A DNA stretch of 64,000 bases. Origin: Brachionus manjavacas (Eukaryota; Rotifera; Eurotatoria; Ploima; Brachionidae). Of the stretch, positions 13,601 through 25,600 are shown in pieces (position 1 is the first letter of the stretch; the number at the start of each line of letters is the position of its first letter). The position numbers and the translations under genes were made by a program. The stretch spans positions 9,748,501-9,812,500 of the forward strand of contig JAHQIY010000001.1 in assembly GCA_019054805.1 (NCBI GenBank), read 5' to 3'. The notes beneath the pieces were generated by a model. That model was given only the letters and a program-made list of their open reading frames with translations. It ran no database searches and was not told the origin of the DNA.

Positions 13601-16600
13601 AAAATTAAATAAAATGAAAAAATTTTCCCATTTCGCGTTTTAGGTCTTTCTCTTTCGATTATGCATTTAAGCACATTTGAAAATATTCAGATTCCGCAAT
13701 TTAGGTCCCCGAATTCCGTTGCGATTTTCCGCATTTTAAGGTCACTCTCCGTTCCTCTTCACCAGTTAAGGCATAACCGTAACTAGTGATAACTAAATTT
13801 TAACTCTTCATCAGTTCCCTAGTCATTATTTTCGGTTTGAATTAAAAAATAATAAATAAGAAATCTGACTCGTGACTGTCATAATTTTGCTGTGAATCAA
13901 GCAAAATTGTGGTTAGATTTTCTAAGTAAATTTGATATCCTAAAATTAAGAAAAAGCAATTAAAGAGAGAAAAATCATGAATAATAAAAAAAACAAAATA
14001 TAAGATCTTACAATCGATCTCGCACTTGAACTATGGAATGTATTTAAAAAAAAAAATCTAGTTAAGTTTTAATAACATCAAATTTTTGGAAAAAATTCGA
14101 ATTTGAAAATTTTAATTTCAAGAAAAAGAGCGGATCAGTTCTAATAAAATGAGTATCGAATAAAATTTTCCTTATTTTTAATCAAACTTTCTAATTGTTA
14201 CAAACTGTTCTAATTTCAAAAAAAAATTAGAAGAATTTAATTAAACAATAATTTAATCAAAAATATTTGAAATATTTTTTAAAGCTCAATAAAAGTTGAT
14301 TGTTTTATTGTGTCAACAGGACCGATTAAGTCTTTTATAGAAGAGTCTATTCAAAAACTGAACGATTCCATGGTTTATCACCTAAAACGTGCTATTGCTG
14401 ATGATATAAGATCGGTAGATTCATTTTTAACCAACGGAATCGAAGTGCTCAATTCAAGACCGCAGACTCATGAAGAAATAGGCGAAGCTTACAAAAAACA
14501 TTCTGATTTGTACAAAGAACGGAAAAATATTACACCTCTGCTCGAAGATGCCAATCTTAAGAACAAACTTCTCCGTTCTGTTGCTGGAGGTGGTCATGAG
14601 CAACTTTTCCAGCTTCAAATTAAAATGGATAAGTTTCAAAACATGATCGAGTCTCATCAGCAAGTCCTGAAAGATCAAACTGACGTACTGATCAAAAATT
14701 TAAAGTCACGAATCGAGTCATTCAATCAAGACATTGAAAAATTGGCCGCTAGATGGAACCAATTTAAGCCCAAAGATCGAGATCTTGAGGATGAGAAAAA
14801 GTGCATTGAAGCGTTGAACACTGTCAAGGAGCGGGATCAAGAGGTTCAAGAATACATCCAACAAGCTAATAAGATACAGGAAGAATGCCGTAATTTTCAA
14901 ATTGATGAGCCTCAGTTTAAAGAGCTGTTCGAAATTGATGCTGACATAAACAAAATCAAATCAATATGGGGCGTGTACGAAGAGTTCCAGAACGCACTAA
15001 ATGACTTTGCCAAGGAAGACTGGGTGTCCTTCCGCTCCAAGACTTACAGATTTGACGAATTCTTGCAACAATGGCAAGAAAAGCTTAAAAAAGAAGTCTC
15101 TAAGTCACAAAAGCCAAGTACAATGCAGCTAAAAATTCAGAATGATTTAGATATTTACAGAGAGCTCACACCTTGTCTCAAATGGGTGAGAGGCGAAGCT
15201 CTGTCTTCGGAACATTGGCTTGACTTGTTTCGAATGCTAAAAATGCCAAAAGGAACAAGCTTGGAACGATTGACTTTCGGCGACATTCTTAAGGCTAAAA
15301 ATGAAATAATCCAACAGGCTGAGGCCATTAAAGAGCTCAATTCACGAGCTCAAAGTGAACATTCAATTCGCGAAGCTCTCAGAGAATTAGAACTTTGGTC
15401 AGCTGGTGCACAGTTTGCACTCACCGATTTTCAGGATTCTAAATCAGTCAAAGTTCCGATAATTAAAGACTGGAAGGATTTGTTCAGTCAAGTTGGAGAT
15501 AATCAGGCACTGCTTTCGTCACTTAAAGACTCGCCCTACTACAAAAATTTCCAAGACAAAGTCAGCACTTGGGAGCAAAAGCTGGGCACTCTAGATGAAT
15601 GTATGCATAATTTAAATCTAGTTCAAAGAAAATGGGTATATTTGGAGCCGATTTTTGGACGCGGAGCTTTGCCAAAGGAGCAATCTAGATTTAAAGGGGT
15701 CGACCGCGACTTTAGAGATATAATGCAGGACATAGTTAAAGACACTCGAGTGATATCCCTTATTCAAAGCAAAGATATATCGAATAGATTGAAAAATATG
15801 GTCGATCAACTGCAGCGTTGCCAAAAAGCCTTAAACGAGTTCTTGGAAGAAAAGCGATCTATTTTTCCAAGATTCTATTTTATTGGTGATGATGATTTAC
15901 TGGAAATTTTAGGTCAGGCTACCAATCCAACTGTTATTCAGACTCATTTGAAAAAACTTTTTGCTGGAATTCATGCAGTTAAATTTGATGAAAGAAATGA
16001 GTTTATTATGGCAATGAGATCATTAGAAGGTGAAGTGGTCCCTTTAGCAAATAAAGTTAAAATAACTCATCAAGTCGAGGCAAGTCTATTTAAGACAATT
16101 ATTCATTAATTTTCTTTAGCAATTAATAATTATTATTTTTTAGAACTGGCTTGACGAACTTGCCAAAGAAATGAAGAATACCTTACAAAAATTACTTATA
16201 AGTCTCCTGCAAGAGTCAAAACGAGAACTCGGAAATTATAGCGTTGACAAGTATCCATCTCAAGTAAAAATTTTTCATTAAAAATATTTTAGCTAATATT
16301 TTTCCGATATAAGATAGAAGTTAGGTTTAGGGATTTGTGATATTCAGGTCAAAAAGAAAGGAAAAAAAATATTAAAAATCTTAAAACGTTATTTCTAGAA
16401 AAAAAAAGAGATAATTGATTCACCACAAACAAAAAACTGTTACCCACAATCATGAATCTTTTCAACACAAATGACTTAAAACACAATAATTTTGTGGTGA
16501 ATAAAAAAAAAATATTAAATTAATAAGAATATTTATTAATGACAATAAGTTCGATTTAGATTCAATAAAAAATATATGACAAAAAAAATTATAAAAGTAA

Positions 16601-19600
16601 AAGTCAAAGTTTAAATTTTAAACAAACTAGACTCTTCGGAATTCTCGGGGCGCCCCTTTTTAGTTTTATTAATAAATTGATCATTCTTTAATAGTGTCTG
16701 TATGGCTAATAAGTGAACACAACAACTCCATTTAACAAAATATCTGCAATTACACCAAATTTTTTTCAAATCGATTCTATAATTTATATATTCATACTAT
16801 CTTTTACCAATTCGTGAAAAATTATCCCACTGCGCCATGGATTAAGCTAGAAATAAGCTTTTTGCTTCTTAAAAGTATTCTAAATATGCTAAAATCTTTA
16901 AATTAGAATAAAATAAATTTTTCAAAAAGTATCAAAAATTTCAAAAATAAGTGGTAATGCAATTCAAAATGAATATTTCAAAAAAAATTGTGTTATTAAG
17001 TTTTGCATTTTGTGTTTAGAATTTTTTAATTTGCAAAAAGTTTGTGCTAAAAAGTTTTTTAATGATTTTAATTGTTTTTGTGGTGAGAAGTTTTTACAAG
17101 TGGATAACAGTTTTTTAAATTGTGGGTACAAGATTTTTATTTGTGGGTACTAGGTAGACCTATAATAAAATTAATTCTCCATATTGAAAATTTTAGTGTA
17201 TTGAAATGAAATTTAATTTCTAAATATTTAAGCTTAGCTAATTTTGCAGAGAATTCGCCCTTGATAAGCAGATTTAATAATCTGATGTAATAATGTTTTT
17301 TTTAAAGATCTTATTTTTTACGATAAAAGATTTTAGATTTTGTACTCTCTTCTATTTTGTAATGAATTTAAAAGAAAAGTCGTTTTAAAATTTACAAAAT
17401 TTTTTGTATTTCATTATAATGATGAGAAAACCCGAATCAGTATTTTAATTTAAAAAAATAAGAAAATAAAATTTTTAAACCCTAAACAAATTAATCAAAT
17501 AATTTATTAATTTAATGAGACCTTCTTACTTTCATGATCAATTGATCACAAACTTTACCCTAAAAATGATCTTGTACATTTGATGATATTTTTTATCACA
17601 ATTTAAATTCATAAACTTGATCTTCTTCATCGATTCCGATTAATAGAAAAAAGGGGTTGTTGAAAAAATTTATCTTTTAGATCTTTTAAATTTTTTGTAG
17701 ACACTATTATTAGAAATAGTAAAGAGCCCAAAAAGTTCAGAAACATAATACTTATTATTCACACACTCGGTCTGTACTTCAGGATCATTTAAATTTTCAT
17801 TTAAGAAATTTTTAATGTTATAGAATTTTTAATTAAAAAAAATTGAAGATTTAAATTCGAATTTATGAGATTATTTTTGAAGAAAAAACTTTTGATCTAT
17901 TGCGTATGAAATTGACAAGGCTCTTTTTTTTAGATTTTATTTTTTATTGATTTAATAATAAATTCTAATTAGATATTGTGTTTGGCCGAAAGCATTATAT
18001 TTACTGAAAAATGTGAACGATCCATTTCAGCTGGAGATCTTGAATCATTGCACCGAAATTTAAAAAGTGTTCTTGAAAAATATACCAGCATTGACTATGG
18101 AAAATCATCCGATGGTGCTTTGCTCGAGCTAAAATACAAGGCTTTGATCATGGATTTGATTCACTACATAGATGTTGTGGAACAGTTAATTCACGAAGGA
18201 TCTCGTGCACCGTCCGATTGGCCTTGGCAGCGTCAGCTAAAATTCTATCTTAGTCGAAACAACATTGCTGTTATTAGAATGGTCGATGCTGAATTCGACT
18301 ATACCTATGAATACCAAGGCAATGCGCCAAAATTAGTGCACACACCATTGACTGACAAATGTTATCTTACACTAACCCAAGGTATGCATATGGGATTTGG
18401 AGGAAATCCTTATGGACCTGCCGGTACGGGTAAAACCGAATCAGTCAAAGCTCTAGGCGGTTTGTTCGGCCGGCAAGTTCTTGTGTTTAACTGTGACGAA
18501 GGTATTGATGTTAAATCGATTGGACGAATTTTTGTCGGAATTTGCAAATGTGGTGCTTGGGGTTGCTTTGATGAATTCAATCGATTGGAAGAGGCAGTCC
18601 TATCAGCTGTCTCGATGCAAATTCAAGTAATACAAGACTCGCTTAGAAGTCGATCCGAAAAAACCACTCTTCTTGGCAAAGAAGTAATTTTTGATAGAAA
18701 GAATCTTCTTAAAAGAAAAAAAAATTCTCTAATTAATTTCTTAAGATTGAAATTGACCACAATTCAGGCATTTTTGTTACTCTTAACCCAGCAGGCAAAG
18801 GCTACGGTGGTCGTAGCAAACTACCGGACAATTTGAAGCAATTGTTCAGGCCTGTTGCAATGACCAAGCCGGACAATGACTTGATTGCCGAAGTTATTCT
18901 TTATTCCGAGGGCTTCAAGGATGCAAAAAGTCTTGGAAGAAAGCTGGTCTCTTTATTCAATCTATCTCGTCAACTTTTATCTCTACAGCAGCATTATGAC
19001 TGGGGTTTAAGAGCTCTTAAAACAGTGCTCAAAAGTTGTGGCTCACTTTTGCATCAGACCAAGAAACAAGGTGTCCAAGTGGATAATTCTAAAGAAATGG
19101 AAATAATTGTCAAAGCAGCTAGATTCAACACTATGTCTAAGCTAACGTTTAGTGATTCAAAAAGATTTGATGCTTTGCTAAGAGACATTTTCCCGAATGT
19201 GCGCATCACAGAGTTTGAGTACGATGAGTTGAAGAAAGCTTTGGCCGAAGCCTTTAGCGAGCATAAGTTGATATTTAACAATATTCAGTTAAAAAAAGCG
19301 CTAGAAGTGTACGAGCAGCTGAGACAAAGAATGGGAGTTGTGGTTGTAGGACCATCGGGGTCGGGAAAGTCGGTTTTATGGAAAATGCTCAAAGAAGCGT
19401 TGATTAAAACAGGAAAAATGATCAAAACTTATGTAATGAACCCTAAGGCTATAACAAGACACCAGCTATTAGGTCATATTGATGTGGATACCAGGGAATG
19501 GACCGATGGTGTTCTAACCGCAGCAAGCAGACAAGTTATCAAAGAACCAGTAGAGGTGCAATCTTGGATAGTCTGTGACGGTGACATTGATCCTGAATGG

Positions 19601-22600
19601 GTTGAATCTCTAAACTCAGTATTGGATGATAACAGACTTTTGACCATGCCATCTGGAGACCGTATTCAATTTGGTCCTAATGTTAACTTTTTGTTCGAAA
19701 CTGATGATTTAAGCTGTGCATCCCCCGCCACTATATCTCGTATGGGCATGATATTTTTGAGCGATGAGGACACTGACGTTAAGGCTATAGTCGACTCTTG
19801 GCTACAAAACGAGCCTGAAGATACAAGATCGATTACTGAAAAACTAATAAATCAATATTTTTACACAGCATTTGAATGGATTATGAATAAAGTAAAATTT
19901 TTTTAAATCAAGTTTTTTTCTTAGGATTCTTACAATCTATGAGTTTAGAATGAATTTTTGGTTCAAACAAGTCTGGTGGGCAATGTTCTAAATGGGCTTT
20001 CGCATTTGCATTGCATCAAAGAAAAATCTCACTTTGCAGTAGGATTGATTCGTGGTTTGGGCGGCAATTTACCAGAAAAGACCCTGAATGAATTTGCCAA
20101 ATCAGTGCTTAGGATGACAGGTGATCATGCAGACCAGGATCAAGTCTATAATATAACCTATGACATGAGAGCTGATTGCATTCGCACATACTCTAATGAA
20201 GAAAATAATGATTCTTCTAATGAACCACTTAGCAGTCCAACTCAATTGCCTGTTATCAAAACCACTCAAGTGATGCGTGGTGCTGACGGAATCAGGCCTT
20301 GGTTTGATAGCAAATATAAGCAGCCATTTTTGTTGATTGGTCCGGACGGATGTGGCAAAAGCTTAATTCTAAAACAATGTTTTAGTGAATTGAGATCTAC
20401 TCAAGTAGCTATAGTTCACTGTTCCGCTCAAACTAATCCAACAAATATTATACAAAAACTAGCTCAGAGTTGCATTCCCATAAATTCAATTAATGGACGG
20501 GTTTTAAAGCCTAAAGAGTGTGAAAACTTAATTTTATTCTTAAAGGATATAAATTTGCCTAAACCAGATAAATGGGGAACTTCTCAGTTAATTACATTCT
20601 TGCAACAACTGATCACTTACAATGGTTTTTATGACTATTCATTGGAGTTTGTTCGCTTGGAAAATATTCAAATAGTTGGCAGTATGAACCCAAACATTAC
20701 TATAGGTCGTCATAAACTTCCTTCACGATTCACTTCAATTGTCAGAATTTTTTCAATTTCGTAAGTTTTTTTGAAATAAGTTGAGTATATTTGTTGAATT
20801 TCTAATATTTTTGATACTTTTTCAAGATATCCTACTGATGATCAATTGAAAACTATTTATTCAACTTATTTGAGAAACATTTTCAAATCAGCCATGGAAA
20901 ATCACCCCAAATGGACTTCTAATTCAAATGTGTATCAATTAGCTGGATCTATGATCAACATTTACACTCAGGTACAAAAAGTTTTGTTAAATTAATTCGA
21001 CCTTTAATAAAAACAAAATAATTCACATCTTTTAGCTATTCTTTAAAGAATGTTCAAAATAATGTAAATTAAAGTAACATAATCATCCGAATTGAGTGAC
21101 ATGTCTTTAAAATAGAGTACTCTATTTTAGTGGCATGTTATTCAAAATTGAGCTCTGAGTTAAAAGAATAAAATTTCAATTTTAGTGACATGTAATAAAA
21201 AGTGAACCTATTTTAACAATTGTTAAAGCTTATATAAAATTTAAAAAAAAATGAAAATTGAATTCACTATGTTTTTTAATGATGATGTTTTTTTTTAACA
21301 TGGGTCAAATTACTTTATTTTTTAAGACAAGTCAGTAAAATTGAACATTAAAATAAAAAAAAAATTTAAATCAGAATAAAAAATCTAATTTTTTTATTCA
21401 ATTTTAATTTCTTTTCTGTTTTGCTATTCATACTATTGGCATTGTGGCATTATAAACAAAAAAACAGAACAAAAGTGTGAAAATTTTAACAAATATCTTT
21501 CTAAAAGCCTTAAATTTGTTCTGTAAGTTGTTTTGTAAGAATTATATTTTATCAGTTCATAAATTAAACGTATCACCTAATATATTATCCTCTTCAAAAA
21601 CTTTGCAAAGAAATATTAATATAAATTTAAATATGTTTTGATTTTTTGGAATATTTTGCAGAGGCTGTAATCAAGTTCCAAATCGAATGTGTAATTATTT
21701 CTGATTCAATTTTAATTTCTACATGTTTTTTCTAATTTTAATTTAGTTTTTTGTATTTTTAGACTTGTTTAAAGACACATTTCCTTTAATTTTGCTTAAA
21801 AAGCTTAAATAAAAAGAAATAATAAAAATGATAAAATGATAAAATTTATAGAACCAATTTTAGATTTTTATACTTTTTGTTTTTTTTTCTTTAACTAAGA
21901 TTAAATTGAAGCTCGTATACCCGAATGATTTATGTTAGAGTTGTTTAAAAGTCACAAGTCTGAAGTCAAGTGTAATTCCGGCATTAGACTTGACTTCAGC
22001 CTCTGTGTCAGATCGAAGACGTTACTCAAAAAGACACTTGAAGAGAAGATGAGCACCTCTCCATTATCCACTAGGATAGAAAAGGGACAATTAGTATTAG
22101 ATTAAATTAATAATTGCGGCATAATTTAAATAATTTTACATTTTGTGTTTATATATTTTTTTTAATTTTCTAATAATTTTTGTGCATTATTTCGAAAAAA
22201 ATTTTTTTCGGGATTCTCATAAGTTAAAAAATTTCGGAAATTTTGCACAGAAATTAAAAAAAAATGAAAAAGCAAAAACATGAAATTATTTTCATTCTGT
22301 CACAATGGCTTATTCTTTAAATTTTAGACTTGTCATCCCTCGTATATGAAACTAGGTTTTATTATTTAAGTTTTATTTTTAATTTGCAATATTAATAAAC
22401 TACAAATATTACTTACACAAATACATTAGGCTTAGCTAAGCGTCTTGAATAAAACAAATAAATTAGTACTTTTTATGATAAAAGAATTAATTAAAAAGAT
22501 CAATCAGAAATCAAGATAAATATTAATTTGAAATATTATATATGATAAAAATATTAGAAAATAATCATTTTGATAAGGATGACACATAAAATTAATTTAA

Positions 22601-25600
22601 TCAAATCATCAAGATAAATAACTTGAACAATAACTTGCTAAAATAGTAACGAACAGTCAAAATTTAAGTTTTAAAATGCTTTTTTTAATAGTTTTAATTT
22701 CTTACAAACAATTAATTCAACAAACTTTTGGAATATTTTGCTAAAATTATTTCCGAATAAATCAGTTATTACTTTCAGTTGTTTAAAAATTTTTTCTTTT
22801 CAAAAGGTTCTCAACAAATTTTCCAGAGACTCATTCAGTCATTATTTATTTACTCCACGAGAGTTAACTAATTGGTGTTTATCTTTACTTCGATACAATC
22901 TAGCCGAGTTAAAGAGTGATACCTCGGTTGATTCGGTGCTTCAAATTTGGACTTATGAAGCATTTAGAATATTTTTTGATCGATTGGTCGATAGAGACGC
23001 TCGAAAACAATTTATTTCAATCATAACTAATGTTCTTCAGGATGAATGGAGAGCAAATGGAATCCTGTCAAAACTAGAAGGTTGAATATCAAATAGTTTA
23101 AAAAAATTCAATTAAACTTTTTTTGTCAAGCATTTTACTATGTATCTTGGGTAAACTCAAGCGGAACAGCTCGTTTACCACCATTTGGAAAAACATTGGA
23201 AGGAGTAAAGCCAGACTTCATTGAAGATTGTTTAGTTAAAGCTATCAATCGATTCAGTAAATTTTATTAATAATTAAAGTCTATTTTTATTTTAATTACT
23301 TTGAAAAAGATTCTGAAAACTATGAAATTAGAGCTTTACCAATTCAAGAGCTTTTGGATAACATAAGCCGTTTTGATCGAGTTCTTACGGCACCAGGTGG
23401 ATCTCTGCTATTATGTGGCAGATCAGGGGTGGGTCGACGAACTGCACTAGCTATTGCAAGCAGCATGAACAACATAAAAATATTTACACCAAAAATAACC
23501 AGGTCTTACGGAATAAAACAATTCAAAATTGATTTAAAGTCTGTGATGCAGTTGGCCGGTATAGAAGGTCAGCAAATGATTATTTTGCTCGAAGATCATC
23601 AGCTAACAGATCCAAGTTTCTTGGAAATGATCAACAGTTTGCTTTCTGCTGGTGAAATTCCTGGACTTTACAATCCTGAAGAATTAGAGCCATTATTAGC
23701 TCCGATAAGAGAAGACAGTTATCAGGAAAATTTCAAAGGAACTCTATTCCAATATTTTGCAAAAAGTATTCTTTTAAGAATTAAATTAATTTGTAAAATA
23801 TAATTTTATTTAGGAATTAAAACAAATCTTCACATTGTTTTAATAATGGATTACACAAACCCGAATTTTTCTTTGAATTGTGAGAGTAATCCAGCTTTGT
23901 TCAAAGAGTGTTCTGTCCATTGGATGGAAGGTTGGACCAAAAAAACAATGATCAAAGTATTTATTTAATAGATTTAAAAAATTAGAAAAAAAATGATTTT
24001 TTTTATTTTAAAGTTTCCAAATATGATGCTTTCAATTGAATCTGAATTTTTGGATGTCGATTTTTATTCTGGTTTTTATGATGTTCACAAAATTGTGCAT
24101 GAATTTGACGATAAAATATCGTCACCGCGCCATTATATTAAGCTTTTAAATTCATTCAAAATGATTTTCAAAAAAAAGCGTGGTAAAATAATCGAGAGAC
24201 AAAAACATCTGAAAAATGGTGTTGCTAAACTAAACGATGCTAAATCTGTGGTTAACGAATTGGAGAAAAAAGCCAAGGTTCAGCGAGAAAAACTGGCTCA
24301 AAAACAAGAAGAAGCAGATAGAGCATTGAATGAAATAACTAGAAGTATGCAAGGTGCTGGAGAGCAAAAAAACGAAATGGAAGAATTAAAAGTTAAAATT
24401 GAGGCTGAGAATAAAAAATTGGCCAAGAGAAAAGGAGAAATTGAAGAAGAGCTTAAAGAAGTGCAACCAATTGTAGATGAAGCCAAAAAAGCCGTCGGTC
24501 AGATTAAACCAGAATCGTTGAGTGAAATAAGGGCACTGCGCGCACCACCCGATGTTGTTAGAGATATTCTCGAGGGTGTCCTAAGACTGATGGGTAATTT
24601 AGATACATCTTGGACTTCAATTAAAAAGTAATTTAGTTCAAATTAATGAATTTTATTTAAATTTTTTTAAAGTTTTTTGGGTAAACGTGGTGTCAAAGAG
24701 GACATAACTAATTTTAATCCGCGTCTTATTACATCCGATAATCGAGAAAATGTAGAAAAACTATTGAAAAAAAATGCAGACTCATTCGACCCAGAGGTAC
24801 TATCATCGATTAAAAATGAAATATTAAATTAGATTTTTTTTTAAGATAGCTAAAAGAGCTTCAACGGCTGCAGCACCTCTGGCCCAATGGGTCAAAGCCA
24901 ATGTTCAATATTCTAAAATTTTGGAAAAAATTCTTCCACTCGAAGAAGAACAAGACAAATTGAAGAAATCTTTGGAAAGAGTAACATCTAAAATGTCATC
25001 AGTAGGCGCTGAATTAAGCAAAGTAGATGACAGAGTCGCCATGTTAAGAAAAACTTTCGAGGAAACAACCACTGAAGCAGCTAAATTGAAAATTGAATTG
25101 GAAAAAGCTGAGGAAACAATGAATTCTGCCCAAAATTTAGTCGGCAAATTAGAGGGAGAATTTCATCGATGGAATAATCAAGTTTCTGAATTACAAAAAC
25201 AACTAGACCAACTTCCTAAGTTGTGCCTACTAAGCGCAGCCTTTATCACGTATTTGTCATCTAAGCCAGAAGATGAGAGGAGCGAGTTTTTAAAGTCTTG
25301 GATGGAAAAATTACACATTGATAAATTTGACATGAGACGATTTTTGTGCACTGAAAGTGAATTATTAACTTGGAAAGCTGAAGGTCTACCATCCGATCAA
25401 CTAAGTGTTGAAAATTCAATAGTTATTTTAGAGGTTAAAAAAATTTTCTAATTATGAAATTATAAAATTAACTGAATTATTTAATATTTTTTAAAATTCA
25501 AATCAAGTTTTAAAGCTTATTTGATTATAAGTTAAAGATGATCTCGAACTTGACAAAAGACATACAGCTAAAATGAAATAATAATTGAAAGTTCTATTAA

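Noticed and set aside
12000..14284. A missing small DYNC2H1 exon between exons 4 and 5, suspected because the CAACAG acceptor at 14316 gave the wrong phase
   Set aside because: Using the upstream acceptor TTTTTAAAG at 14284 adds the conserved [13 protein letters not shown] segment and restores the phase, so no extra exon is needed.
17080..17150. TGTGGG words suggestive of a rotifer-type telomeric repeat
   Set aside because: Only isolated, non-tandem occurrences inside an inverted-repeat element; an internal gene intron is not a telomere.
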